This document shows, piece by piece, positions 37,789 through 48,360 of a stretch of 64,000 bases of DNA. The DNA is taken from positions 434,001 through 498,000 of the forward strand of contig NZ_VIAQ01000015.1 in assembly GCF_006546655.1 (NCBI RefSeq), given 5' to 3'. Made by a program: the position numbers and the translations under genes. The number at the start of each line of letters is the position of its first letter. Positions within the stretch are counted from its first letter, which is position 1. The stretch is from Methanolobus vulcani. Lineage in GTDB: Archaea > Halobacteriota > Methanosarcinia > Methanosarcinales > Methanosarcinaceae. The notes under the pieces are model-generated. The model saw only the letters and a program-made list of their open reading frames with translations, did no database searches and was not told where the DNA came from.

Positions 37789-40700
37789 TTACAATTTCTT
37801 CCTATCTTCATCATTTCTCTTTTTCAGTAATAAGATGAAGAATCCTGCTACAATAAGCAATGCAAGAAGTCCTGTAACCTTTAATGTGTTACTCTCTCCC
37901 TGCTCTTCTGTGTCATATTTGTTCTCTGATGTATCTGTATCTCCAGAAGAACTTGCTGAAATCACCCCTATCGAATCGCCCAGAGATTCTGTATTCACAA
38001 TGTCGGCATTTTCAGCTTCTAATACATCATCAGCTATTTCATCTGTCGTTTCCTCGTCACTCCAGAACAGGAGTTTCTTGAGGTAATATGGTAGTCCTCC
38101 ATCTCTGGAAGTTGAAGGAGAACTGTACTGATAGCTACAGGTGACAGCAAATGGAGAATATCCTGAAACATTCCTCACAATGAAGTATGAGTACGTTCCA
38201 TCGTTTCCTGTAAGTTCAGGAGTATATGCTTCCCACTCAGGATTTGCCCAGTGTCTCAGGTATACAGTATTTACTATCAAAGTGCCTCCGCCCTTTTCAT
38301 TAAGCACCCTGAACTCTATGCTGCGGTTGCTGCTTTGATTGTTGACCAGTGTATCGTTATTGAAGCTAATATCGAGGTACTGGTATATTGACGAGGTTGA
38401 GAAATCAATACTTGATTCATTTATAGCAGAAACATTCAGCACTTCCACCCTGACCTGTATGCCGTCGGTGTTGTTACCAGTATTGAAAGATGTTGAAACA
38501 ATACTGCATGCAAGGTCGTTATCATCGGTTTCATTGTCGTTGGTGGTGTTGAAGCGCAGATACTTATCACTGCCATTTATTGTGATTGTCGGAGTGGTAT
38601 TGATTACCATCGTGATGTTATTTCCGCTTTCTGATGAACCAGTAACTGTCCATTGCCATGAGCGTGTGTCAGTTCTTCCAATGCTTTCATTACTGGTCTG
38701 CACAGATACATTGTAAATGTCCATGAAGAAATCACTCTGGTTGATATACTGACTGGTGTTAATCAGGCAGTAGGAAATCATGGATGAATCATTTGTATTG
38801 TTGTACATTATTGATCCTGTTTCATTCACAGGATTTCCATCGATAAGCCACACAAAGCTGGAGTAAAGGGTGCTATTGATGCTGAAGTTGAGTTCTTCCC
38901 CATACGCTGATATTGCTGATGAGTTCTCCGGTGTGTACGTGTAGACCGGTTCCTCTGCACATCTTACATTCAACAGGCTGGAAGATGTACCGTTGCTGTT
39001 CTGTACCGTGAGGTTTACCGTGTAGTTACCGGACACAAAAGTGTGTGTAGTGTTGATGTCAGTTGAATTTGTTTCATCCCCAAAGTCCCAGTTCCAGTTT
39101 TCCACAAGTCCAGATGAGTTGTCAGTGAAATTGACTGTAAGGGGACTTATTCCTCTGGTCACGTTTGCACTAAAATCTGCAATTGGCAGGATAGATACGT
39201 TCATCAGGATATCACCCGTTGTGTTCATATTTCCTGCAGTATCTATGAATGTACAGTTGTAGGTCATCTGGCTTACAAGTGTTCCTGAATTGCTGGCAGG
39301 AATATCGATGGTCCATGAGTAGTTTCCTGAACTTGCATTCATCTGGTATTCGTTGTCATCAACGGTTACATTGTAAGTTACGATTGTTGAATAGTCAGTG
39401 ACGTTCAGTTCAAGTAGGACACTATCTCCGGTGTTTGCACTGACAGGCATATTTGTCCATGAATACATAGGATTTGATCTGTCAACTAAAAACACGTTAG
39501 ATGTGGAGTATTTAATATTGCTGGCATTGTCAACTGCTTTTATGTGAAGATACCAGTCACCATCATTCTGATCTGCTGTAAATGTGTCGCCACTGTTAAA
39601 AGGAGTCCACGTTGACACATTAGATACATTAGAGTCCAGTAACCAGGAATAAGACAGTTCATTGATACCCGAAACCGTATCAGCTACAGTTACGATCGTA
39701 CTGTGGCTCTGGTTGAATGTGTTGTTACCATTTTCACTGAAAGATATTACAGGCAGACTGTTGTCTAACCTGAAGACATCTGACACAGAGTAATTGATAT
39801 TTCCAGCATTGTCGGTTCCACGTATATGGAGGTACCAGTCGCCATCAACTGAGTCTTTGGTCAGTGTTCCGGCGTTTGAAAAAGAAGTCCATAATGATAC
39901 GGACTCGACATTCTGATCCTGTGTCCATGCACAGGCCATCTGAGATATGCCGGCAGGCGTATCTGTTCCTGTAACCGTAGAGCTGTGACTGTTAGCATAC
40001 GTGCTGTTGCCATTTGTTCCATAAGCAATTACCGGTGCAAGTGAGTCTATGGTGAATGTAACGTCACGAGCTGAGGAATTGTCCTGCGTGTCGGTAGCAT
40101 ATACACGGAACATTGCACTACCGGTATTGTCTTCCGGAAGAGCGAATGCCATACTGTTGGTGCTAAGCAGGTTCCCTATAAGGGACCATGTTCCATTAAA
40201 AAGCCAGAGGTTATATCGCACACTGTCGCCTTCCACATCCGAGGATGATCCCCATGACACAGTCATTGCGCTTCCTCCCTTCTTAATCTGTCCGCTTGTT
40301 GGCGATGTAAATGTTCCTGGGGTTGTTGGTGCATCATTTACAGACGTCACGCTTACGGTAACTGTGGTTGATAGTTGTGGTGAAGCATCGCCCATGCCTC
40401 CGTATTCTACAAAATAACCTGTTATTGGATCGGTATAGTATGAATAGTAGTCATTCCATTCTCCATTTTCAAGTAAGTGAGCACAGTCTTCTCCATATGT
40501 GGAATATGCATCATTTGGTTCGTTATTAGCCCAGTTTTCATATGCTAATGCAGAACCAGCATAGTTTCCACTCCAAAATTGAGTTCCGGCTTCAGGTCCT
40601 GTTACCCATTTCCACACACCTTCCGTATTGGCATCACTTGCTCCTATCCATGCCTGGCCTTGTATTTTTGTGCTGATGAAGGTGTTTTCTGGTTCGGATG

Positions 40701-41238
40701 TAATTGTGGCAAGATATCCCTGCATGCCTTCAAGCCATCGGCCTTCAGCAGCAGTTTTTGCGGCATCCCATGAAATATGAGAACTTGTCACGTATTCATA
40801 ATAATGTCCTGTAACTTCAGAATACAATGTGTTTCCCCCCAGAACAAATGTAATCTTTCGGTCTGCAGTGTTTGGTTCTTGATTGATGTTCTCATACCTT
40901 ACGTTTCTGAAAGCTGCCTGGTATGCGGCTGCATCCCCGCTTCCTGTAAGAGTTAGGATTCCGGTAGAATCATCAAAGCTTCCGTAAATACTGCCTGTAG
41001 TTGAATACCTAAGATAGTCCTGATAGCGGACATAACCATCTCCTATGTAGACCTTAGCTGATGTGTAAGTAGACTCACTACCGGTGATTGTCAGCCCGGG
41101 GTCTATATACATGTCATCATTTTCAGTATAAGTTACAGTACTGTCCGAAGTGGCTACTGTCGTTGCTGCCTGTGCAACAGATGTTAAAACAACACAGGAT
41201 ATTAATAAAAAACATATAGTAACAACCAATCTGCGCAT
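37789..41238 (-). CDS. large surface protein: C-type lectin, Ig-like repeats, PKD domain
   Basis: 1149 residues. Signal peptide at 1-24. A C-type lectin-like domain spans about 143-280 (YLATITSEPENTFISTKIQG, AWIGASDANTEGVWKWVTGP, YENWANNEPND, GEWNDYYSYY). Then come Ig-like modules, two of which are near repeats (DGDWYLHIRGTDNAGNI, DGDWYLHIKAVDNASNI), a PKD domain near 695-775 (WNWDFGDETNSTDI), and a PGF-pre-PGF-like module (VRNVSGYSPFAVTCSY). The C-terminus has a linker, one membrane helix and a basic tail. It should be anchored outward, binding sugar or another cell. Confidence 0.85.
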   Translation of the reverse strand: MRRLVVTICFLLISCVVLTSVAQAATTVATSDSTVTYTENDDMYIDPGLTITGSESTYTSAKVYIGDGYVRYQDYLRYSTTGSIYGSFDDSTGILTLTGSGDAAAYQAAFRNVRYENINQEPNTADRKITFVLGGNTLYSEVTGHYYEYVTSSHISWDAAKTAAEGRWLEGMQGYLATITSEPENTFISTKIQGQAWIGASDANTEGVWKWVTGPEAGTQFWSGNYAGSALAYENWANNEPNDAYSTYGEDCAHLLENGEWNDYYSYYTDPITGYFVEYGGMGDASPQLSTTVTVSVTSVNDAPTTPGTFTSPTSGQIKKGGSAMTVSWGSSSDVEGDSVRYNLWLFNGTWSLIGNLLSTNSMAFALPEDNTGSAMFRVYATDTQDNSSARDVTFTIDSLAPVIAYGTNGNSTYANSHSSTVTGTDTPAGISQMACAWTQDQNVESVSLWTSFSNAGTLTKDSVDGDWYLHIRGTDNAGNINYSVSDVFRLDNSLPVISFSENGNNTFNQSHSTIVTVADTVSGINELSYSWLLDSNVSNVSTWTPFNSGDTFTADQNDGDWYLHIKAVDNASNIKYSTSNVFLVDRSNPMYSWTNMPVSANTGDSVLLELNVTDYSTIVTYNVTVDDNEYQMNASSGNYSWTIDIPASNSGTLVSQMTYNCTFIDTAGNMNTTGDILMNVSILPIADFSANVTRGISPLTVNFTDNSSGLVENWNWDFGDETNSTDINTTHTFVSGNYTVNLTVQNSNGTSSSLLNVRCAEEPVYTYTPENSSAISAYGEELNFSINSTLYSSFVWLIDGNPVNETGSIMYNNTNDSSMISYCLINTSQYINQSDFFMDIYNVSVQTSNESIGRTDTRSWQWTVTGSSESGNNITMVINTTPTITINGSDKYLRFNTTNDNETDDNDLACSIVSTSFNTGNNTDGIQVRVEVLNVSAINESSIDFSTSSIYQYLDISFNNDTLVNNQSSNRSIEFRVLNEKGGGTLIVNTVYLRHWANPEWEAYTPELTGNDGTYSYFIVRNVSGYSPFAVTCSYQYSSPSTSRDGGLPYYLKKLLFWSDEETTDEIADDVLEAENADIVNTESLGDSIGVISASSSGDTDTSENKYDTEEQGESNTLKVTGLLALLIVAGFFILLLKKRNDEDRKKL

Positions 41239-41611
41239 GATAATTTCTCCAACCTAAGTTATGTATTTGTTATGTTAATGCAAAATGAATGAGTTCTTCA
41301 ATTTAACATATATCCAAATATATAATATTTAATTAATCAATAATCTTTAATATATTCTAATGTATTTTAATGTTTTTGAGAGGTGTATAATGTGTCTTCT
41401 CTCATTATTTTTGCAAGTAACGATTCGCAAATTCTAGTAATGTATTGAGTTGTCTATTAGAAAGTGAAATTAAGACAACAATTAAAATCACCAAAAAAAG
41501 TCTCATAGGCAAATAAAAAAATAACAACTAATAAATACACTAAATTTCATATGTATTTTTATAAAAAAGAATAATCGCTGCCACCCTCAGACGGCAGCTT
41601 CAAAAAAAGAA
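41239..41611. other. 373-base intergenic region
   Basis: AT-rich. It contains the promoter of the large surface protein gene and the terminator of the gene at 41612. No other feature is seen. Confidence 0.5.
41558..41598 (-). terminator. terminator of the HMGL-family gene
   Basis: GCTGCC (41577-41582) and GGCAGC (41593-41598) form a stem, followed on the minus strand by ATTATTCTTTTTT. It lies 13 bases after the stop codon at 41612. Confidence 0.65.
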
Positions 41612-42958
<1,347 letters not shown>

Positions 42959-43194
42959 TTGATACCTCCTTCTTAAAATTTTAAAACTCCAGAGCTCGAA
43001 TTAGTGGTCTGTCTAGAAACGAATTAGTATACATCTAATTTAGCGTATCACTCTGGATTATTATCTTCATGAGTTGAATTGCAACATATTATGGATGAAC
43101 TCCTACTTAAAATATCGTTTCTATATATATGAGTAGGATGTCTTTTTCTCCATACTGAACTAAACCTTTAAATCTTTATATTTTAAAAGATTAA

Positions 43195-43707
43195 ATGGTT
43201 CTTATGTGGAGTATATTACTTAGAAAATTTGAGAAATACCCGGCCCAACAAAAGGTCCTGAAGCTTCTTTTCGAACGCGGCTTCCAGGTAAACAATGAAG
43301 GGAAGGTTACATCAGGTGCCATCGAAATCGCACACACACAACTTGCCAGAGAAGCCGGAGTTGACAGGCGCGTTGTAGATTCCACTACAGAGGTCATACT
43401 TTCAGATGATCAGCTAAAGAAGATTTTCCAGAACGTAAAATCACTCCCTTTCCTTCGTGATGTAGCTCCTCTTATGGGGCAGGGTGTTATTATTATAACT
43501 CCTGATGATGCCTCCAGCAAGGGAATAATTTCCGATGTCTCCACAGTTATCGCAAAGCACAATATAAGCATCAGGCAGGCTGTATCAGATGATCCCGTAT
43601 TTACGGATGAACCTAAACTTACTATAATCACAGATACAAAAGTTCCAGGTAGCATTATCGAGGAATTGCTCAAACTGGATTCTGTAAAAAGCGTAAATAT
43701 AGCCTGA
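43195..43707 (+). CDS. ACT-domain regulator of amino acid metabolism
   Basis: 170 residues. The N-terminal half is a winged-helix-like region (VLKLLFERGFQVNNEGKVTS, AREAGVDRRVVDSTTEVIL), and the C-terminal half an ACT domain (GIISDVSTVIAKHNISIRQA, KVPGSIIEELLKLDSVKSV). Proteins of this archaeal family (COG2150) are predicted to regulate amino-acid genes in response to an amino acid. It is divergent from the citrate-synthase-like gene, 236 bases away, so control of that gene is plausible. The ATG at 43204 is an alternative start. Confidence 0.8.
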   Translation: MVLMWSILLRKFEKYPAQQKVLKLLFERGFQVNNEGKVTSGAIEIAHTQLAREAGVDRRVVDSTTEVILSDDQLKKIFQNVKSLPFLRDVAPLMGQGVIIITPDDASSKGIISDVSTVIAKHNISIRQAVSDDPVFTDEPKLTIITDTKVPGSIIEELLKLDSVKSVNIA

Positions 43708-43769
43708 GCCCGAAGAATTGGGTTTAAAGGCTTACAGGCAAATGATTGTGATTATTACATAATTTACTA

Positions 43770-44972
43770 TCAGAGTACAGCTTTTGCAAAAGCCCTGAAT
43801 ATCCTTAACATATGCACCGATTTAGATGGGTGCAGTAACTTTTTTATCAGTATTGAAGGATGGTCCATATCTCCGTAACGTGTTATGGTGTCAAGGATCG
43901 CAGGATTATTCATAGAACCTATCAGTTCGTCCATTTCTTTATCTCTAAGTCCTGATGCAAACTTATGGATTCGCATTCCCATTGCAAGCTCTTTCCCAAG
44001 TTTCGCTCTCCACTGCAGGTCGTATTCAGAAAGGAATGATGCAGAACTGTTTTCCTGTTCTGCCGCCTTTGCAGCAATTTCGCCCGCTATTTTTGCACAC
44101 ACTGCTCCGGTATATATGCCTCCACCTGACGTGGGTTTAACCTGTCCTGCCGCATCACCTACTATCATTACACCGTCAGCATAGGTCTTTTCAAGAGGTC
44201 CGAGGGGAATTCCACCCATTACAAGGTCAAGCTTCCCACCGCCATATCTTGAAGCTACATGCTGATTTTTGGTAAGAAGATTTTCAAGGATTTGATGTGC
44301 TGACATCCCATACTTTGGATCAACTGCCATACCAACACGGGATATGCTTTCGTTTACAGGAACAGTCCATCCGAAAAACCCGGGAACCTGTGAGCCGACA
44401 AACAACTCTACAAAATCGGTGTCCTCACTTTGATATGGCACTTCAGCCTGAATTCCCGGGAGCACTTCGCTTACATTTCCAAGTCCTGACCATTTTGCAA
44501 CCTGGCTGCGAATACCGTCAGCACCGATTATGACTTTTGATTTAAGATCATGTTTTTCACCGCTCTTTACAACGGAAACCTTCTGCTCTTTCTGTGATCT
44601 CTCAATACCCGTAACCCTTGAGTTCAGCCATAGGTCAACATCCTCTTCAAGTGCCATTGCAGCAAGTTTCCTGTCGAATATCTTTCGGGAAACAACGTAA
44701 GCTTTGGTTTTCTTCCCGTCAATAGGCAGGCAATCTCCATGCATCGGATGAACAAATGCACCTCTTACAGAGTTTAGGATTGAACTATCTGATGGGTCAA
44801 TCTCACACTCACTGATAGCTCTTGTACTTAGCAGTCCGGTGCATCCTACCGGACTACCAATAAATGCATGATCTTCCAGAATCAGTGTTTTTGCGCCATT
44901 CATCGCAGCATATCTTGCTGCCACAGAACCGACAGGTCCTCCGCCTACGACAATAACATCATATTCTGTCAT
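43770..44972 (-). CDS. geranylgeranyl reductase-family flavoprotein
   Basis: About 400 residues from the ATG at 44972 (a TTG at 44987 is also in frame). The N-terminal FAD-binding motif is YDVIVVGGGPVGSVAARYAA. Other family parts are GCTGLLSTRAI, VIGADGIRSQVAKWSG and IVGDAAGQVKPTSGGGIYTG. Archaeal members reduce the double bonds of geranylgeranyl chains in membrane ether lipids or similar isoprenoids. The start overlaps the end of the HAD gene by 14 bases, so the two are translationally coupled. Confidence 0.85.
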   Translation of the reverse strand: MTEYDVIVVGGGPVGSVAARYAAMNGAKTLILEDHAFIGSPVGCTGLLSTRAISECEIDPSDSSILNSVRGAFVHPMHGDCLPIDGKKTKAYVVSRKIFDRKLAAMALEEDVDLWLNSRVTGIERSQKEQKVSVVKSGEKHDLKSKVIIGADGIRSQVAKWSGLGNVSEVLPGIQAEVPYQSEDTDFVELFVGSQVPGFFGWTVPVNESISRVGMAVDPKYGMSAHQILENLLTKNQHVASRYGGGKLDLVMGGIPLGPLEKTYADGVMIVGDAAGQVKPTSGGGIYTGAVCAKIAGEIAAKAAEQENSSASFLSEYDLQWRAKLGKELAMGMRIHKFASGLRDKEMDELIGSMNNPAILDTITRYGDMDHPSILIKKLLHPSKSVHMLRIFRAFAKAVL

Positions 44973-45654
44973 GTTCGCTGAATTCAAGTACTATTTCCAG
45001 AACCTCATGGAAATTGTTGAGTGTTCTGTCAGGTTCGTATTCGCCTGATGTCCTGTCCTTTGCACTGTTGCGGTCTCCATAAGCTGCATAGGCAGCCATC
45101 ATACCCAGTTCTTTTGAAGGAGCGATATCCCTTCTCAGACTGTCACCGACAAAAAGTGTTTCTGAAGCAATAAGCCCCATAGTGTCAAGAGCATATTTGA
45201 AAGGCGCAAGGTCCGGCTTTTTCGCACCGGTCATGTCATGGGCGGTAAGTGAATGCACCAAATCTTCCAGACCTATTTTTACAAGTCGTTTCCTTGCATT
45301 ATCGCTGTTGGCATCGGTCACAATGCCAAGTAATAATCCGATTTCGTTAAGTTCCTCCAGAGTTTCTCTTACATCCGGGTAGAGTTTTATATGGCTGATT
45401 TTCTGGGTTTCATATATTCTAACGCATGTCTGGTAATTTTCAAGCAGGTCAATTCCGTTATCTAGCAAGTAATCCCTGATATTCTCCGGATTTTCAAAAC
45501 CATGAATTTCCCTGCGGAAATACTCGAACAGCTCTTCAGGGTCACCTGCGCCAAGGAAACTGACAACTTCTGTGCAGGCAATCATCTTTGCTTCTACAAA
45601 GTCAAAGAGCGTGTTATCCATGTCAAAAATAATGCCCCTTAAAATCTTTCCCAT
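44959..45654 (-). CDS. HAD-superfamily phosphatase
   Basis: 231 residues. DxDx(T) motif I is FDMDNTLFDF (nucleophile Asp 11, acid Asp 13), motif II GIVTDANSDNARKR, motif III Lys in GAKKPDLAPF, and motif IV FVGDSLRRDIAPSKELGM. It belongs to the Cof/phosphoglycolate-like branch with a four-helix cap between motifs I and II (about 20-90). Possible substrates are phosphoglycolate or other small phosphate esters. The gene overlaps the reductase gene and is transcribed with it. Confidence 0.85.
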   Translation of the reverse strand: MGKILRGIIFDMDNTLFDFVEAKMIACTEVVSFLGAGDPEELFEYFRREIHGFENPENIRDYLLDNGIDLLENYQTCVRIYETQKISHIKLYPDVRETLEELNEIGLLLGIVTDANSDNARKRLVKIGLEDLVHSLTAHDMTGAKKPDLAPFKYALDTMGLIASETLFVGDSLRRDIAPSKELGMMAAYAAYGDRNSAKDRTSGEYEPDRTLNNFHEVLEIVLEFSEHDRI

Positions 45655-45813
45655 ATTTTCATTATTCCTTTTTATGCTCCTGCTATGGTTTTAATGTTGG
45701 TTTTCTATTTATATATTCGGGGCACGAATGCGCATATGTAATGTTTATATATCTAACGATTTTATATTATTATATAACAAGCTTTGCTGAGTCTGGATAA
45801 GGAGGTACTGAGT

Positions 45814-45969
45814 TTGGCTGAGTTGAAGAAAAAAGGTGTCATTGAAAACGCATCAACACAAAAAACGGATAGTAGCACAGGATCAGAATACGAACATATT
45901 GCCCGACCCGAAGAAGAAGGATTTTATTCTTCATGTGGGCAGGCATTCATACGTATACAAAGAAACTAA
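45814..45969 (+). CDS. possible small protein with strong ribosome site
   Basis: A TTG at 45814 follows AAGGAGGT (near-perfect anti-SD match) by about 7 bases and opens a 51-residue frame: LAELKKKGVIENASTQKTDS, a polar middle, and EEEGFYSSCGQAFIRIQRN. The N-terminus is helical and basic, with no membrane segment or motif. TATA-like tracts lie upstream near 45745-45780. I accept it mainly because of the ribosome site; the family is not known. The 3' end lies 57 bases from the convergent hydrolase gene. Confidence 0.45.
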   Translation: MAELKKKGVIENASTQKTDSSTGSEYEHIARPEEEGFYSSCGQAFIRIQRN

Positions 45970-46025
45970 TGTTGCATCTTTTTATTTTATTGGGATTGCA
46001 CTTTTTGATTTTCTCTTTACTTTTA

Positions 46026-46976
46026 TTACTGAAATATCATCGCAAGCTCTTTTTCAATATCTTCAGCCATCAATTGTGTATATCCATGCGTGCTTCCGTT
46101 GATCGGATAAATTGCCTTAGGCTCTTCAGCCTTATCAAAAGTGCGAAGCGCAAGCTCATAAGGAATAATGCTGTCATTTACGGAATGCAGCATAACAAAC
46201 CTTCGTGAGCTTATTAGTTCCAGATAGTTATCAGGATCAATTGACCTGTAAAATTGATATGCAGTCATATTAATTGTTTCATCAACTTCAATTGAATCAG
46301 TATCATATCCGCTTGTGCTGATTCCAATTACTCCTTTTATTTCAGGTTTGATTGCAGTTGCTATTATGGCAAACCTTCCACCATTACTAAGACCAAGCAT
46401 TGCAATGTTATCACCATCTACTGCTGATTGTTCAGCAAGAACATTTGCAGCAGCAAGTGCATCATACACCATCATGTATTCCACCGGCTCTGTCCCATTC
46501 ATGTAAAGTGCCAGGTCACCTTGCGGATTGATTCCTCCAAGATTTCTCTGGTCGATGGTTATGGATGCGTATCCCAGAGATGAAAGTAATTGAGGTACTG
46601 CTGTCTGTTGTTCTTTTGAAACGCCTGCACCAGGAAGAATTACAACACCGGGTATGGGTGTATCCATATCAGGGAATTGTATCAGGGCTTCAATGTCAGA
46701 ATCCCTGCTCTTGAAAGTCACTGTTTTTAATCTTGTATTGTCGTCAGCAACTGTGACGCTGGTGACACTATATTCAGTTTCATCCATTTGTGAATAGGAA
46801 AGTATCCCATCATCCGAAACAGACCACTGTTCACTATCATCCGAGCTATGCATGATTCCAAAAGCACCGGCTGCCATGAGCAATATCCCCAGTGCAAGCG
46901 GGAGAAGTTTTACATTCATCTTCTGCTGTTCAGTTTCTGTTTTTCTTTTTCCTTTAGCAGTGTTTTTCTGACTCAT
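46026..46976 (-). CDS. membrane-anchored alpha/beta hydrolase
   Basis: 316 residues. Residues about 22-42 are a membrane anchor preceded by a very basic cytoplasmic end. The hydrolase core shows GVVILPGAGVSKEQQ, a nucleophile elbow GLSNGGR (Ser about 197), NDSIIPYE with the acidic residue and GSTHGY with the His. The family (dienelactone hydrolase-like) cleaves esters; the substrate is unknown and the catalytic domain should be outside the cell. It lies next to tRNA-Arg, transcribed the same way. Confidence 0.75.
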   Translation of the reverse strand: MSQKNTAKGKRKTETEQQKMNVKLLPLALGILLMAAGAFGIMHSSDDSEQWSVSDDGILSYSQMDETEYSVTSVTVADDNTRLKTVTFKSRDSDIEALIQFPDMDTPIPGVVILPGAGVSKEQQTAVPQLLSSLGYASITIDQRNLGGINPQGDLALYMNGTEPVEYMMVYDALAAANVLAEQSAVDGDNIAMLGLSNGGRFAIIATAIKPEIKGVIGISTSGYDTDSIEVDETINMTAYQFYRSIDPDNYLELISSRRFVMLHSVNDSIIPYELALRTFDKAEEPKAIYPINGSTHGYTQLMAEDIEKELAMIFQ

Positions 46977-47026
46977 GGGATCGCCAAAATGATTTTGATA
47001 GAATAGAAATTATGGAACTAATAGGA

Positions 47027-47098
47027 CGAACCTGCCGGGAGTCGAACCCGGGTTCTAAGCTCCGGAGGCTTAAGTGATATCCGCTACACTACAGGTCC
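47027..47098 (-). tRNA. tRNA-Arg (CCG)
   Basis: A 72-base cloverleaf can be folded: acceptor GGACCTG with CAGGTTC, anticodon stem TAAGC/GCTTA with loop CTCCGGA (anticodon CCG at 47063-47065), T-arm CCGGG-TTCGACT-CCCGG and discriminator G. No CCA is encoded, as usual in methanogens, and no intron is seen. It decodes CGG. Confidence 0.97.
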
Positions 47099-47239
47099 GC
47101 ATTTGCTTTTAGTTTTGAACTTAAACTCATTTTGCATGTTTCTCATTGGAGATAAATATGGTGTTATAGTGTTGTTTAAGTGCTTACTAAAAATATTGCA
47201 TCTGGCATTTTGTAATGCATTTGTTTTTCAGGTCAGCCA

Positions 47240-47896
47240 TTATGTTCTTTTCATTCCCGGTATCAGCATCAGTAATATTCCTATAATTGAAGCGGCAATA
47301 AATCCTTCTAAGGTTCTGGGAATATTCCCGTCGGTTTGGTTTGCGGTTTCAGACAGGTAATAATAAAACTCCCCGTTTTCCGTATCTATAAAATATGTTG
47401 TTGCAGTCGGACCATCCATATATGCTACTGCCCAGAAAGGTTCAGATCCACTGAATACTATTCTCACATCCTGTGGGGGAATTGAGGAATTTAGTCGACT
47501 TCCGGCAATTTCTATTGCTTCTGTCATGTTTACTGAGAAATTTGAATCATCAAATGTTGTAATATTCCCGTCTGATTCAAAATTAGCTTCTAAGCTGAAA
47601 CTTCCTTTAGGTATGCTATTTAGTTTCTCTTTCTCAGATTCGTTCAAAGCAATTATGAAGGGATCTGTTTTTTCAAGTTCTTCGGCGGATAGCGCTTCCT
47701 TTTTAACCTGGGTTTTATTTCCGTTATATTCTGAAAGGTCCATGGGTTTGACCCAATTATCTATTTCTGGCATGTCAGAAATATTATTTTCTATTTTGCT
47801 TTCGTTATCTGCGGCTGATACAGATATCAGCATCACGTTTGCCAGTAACAGTGTAATGCATATTATTGGTATTCCATTTCTTAGATATATTTTCAT
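47240..47896 (-). CDS. secreted membrane-anchored protein, unknown
   Basis: 218 residues. Signal peptide at about 1-28 (IPIICITLLLANVMLISVSA). The mature part is polar, with MTEAIEIAGSRLNSSIPPQD and VRIVFSGSEPFWAVAYMDGP followed by TTYFIDTENGEFYYYLS, a pattern resembling PepSY-type domains of secreted proteins, though weakly. The C-terminus is a membrane helix (LEGFIAASIIGILLMLIPG) and a basic end. Function unknown. Confidence 0.6.
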   Translation of the reverse strand: MKIYLRNGIPIICITLLLANVMLISVSAADNESKIENNISDMPEIDNWVKPMDLSEYNGNKTQVKKEALSAEELEKTDPFIIALNESEKEKLNSIPKGSFSLEANFESDGNITTFDDSNFSVNMTEAIEIAGSRLNSSIPPQDVRIVFSGSEPFWAVAYMDGPTATTYFIDTENGEFYYYLSETANQTDGNIPRTLEGFIAASIIGILLMLIPGMKRT

Positions 47897-48190
47897 TTAT
47901 TCCCTTCTTGTAGTGTTCAGGAGACAAATCAGTCAAGTTCAGATTATGTTGAAAGCAATTCCATTTGCCTTTTGGTATAATGTGATTCAACTTGACTTTA
48001 TATGGTTATTTTGAATATTATTGAATATTCTTATGTTCAATGCATTTGTTCATTTTTTATAAATCACTTATGGCCATATGTCACACTATAAACAACTCTA
48101 TATATTTGTGTTATTGAATCGTTCATCTTACTTTTTCCTGAATATGGGTACGGGTTTTATTAGCCATGATACGAACGTTATTTTTAAATA

Positions 48191-48225
48191 TCACAATTGT
48201 GTATTAGGGTCTATCACAATTGTGA
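48191..48225. promoter_or_regulatory. paired operator palindromes before the MoaD-like gene
   Basis: TCACAATTGTG (48191-48201) and TCACAATTGTGA (48214-48225) lie with centres 23 bases apart, just after a TATA element. A third copy lies at 49011-49022. Repetition of a rare palindrome around one regulator gene suggests it is that regulator's binding site. Confidence 0.65.
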
Positions 48226-48227
48226 CT

Positions 48228-48360
48228 TGGTATTATTACCAATAACCAGGTATTGGCCCGGCTAACATTCTCATGTAAAGTTATGTCGTCCCGGTTCGAA
48301 TCCGGGTCCTGGCTTGAGGGTTAACCTCAATTCCCCGCAGGAGTCTTCAGGCTCCTGCAG
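48228..48360 (+). ncRNA. structured leader RNA with a tRNA-like T-arm
   Basis: A series of stems: 48228-48243 TTGGTA/TACCAA; 48238-48255 CCAATA/TATTGG, which excludes the former; a tRNA-type T-arm CCCGG-TTCGAAT-CCGGG at 48290-48306 followed by TCCTGGC-T, the shape of a tRNA 3' end; TTGAGG/CCTCAA around 48314-48330; GCAGGAG/CTCCTGC at 48338-48359. No full cloverleaf can be built. It may be a riboswitch-like leader, a regulatory RNA or a tRNA fragment from an old integration. Confidence 0.4.

Noticed and set aside
37696-37830. 44-residue plus-strand frame starting MFLYRLYIEGTNTEKKI with GGAG upstream
   Set aside because: Its second half is the antisense of the large surface protein's C-terminus, and the first half overlaps that gene's terminator area; there is no family or promoter support.
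45836-46102. Overlapping plus-strand frame of 88 residues
   Set aside because: It runs through the end of the hydrolase gene on the opposite strand and lacks a ribosome site; the TTG frame at 45814 with AAGGAGGT fits better.
48245-48314. An intact tRNA gene on the plus strand
   Set aside because: The T-arm and 3' acceptor strand are perfect, but the 5' strand ACCAGGT mispairs at both ends, there is no D-arm and the anticodon stem has only two or three pairs. It is at most a tRNA-like or relic structure.
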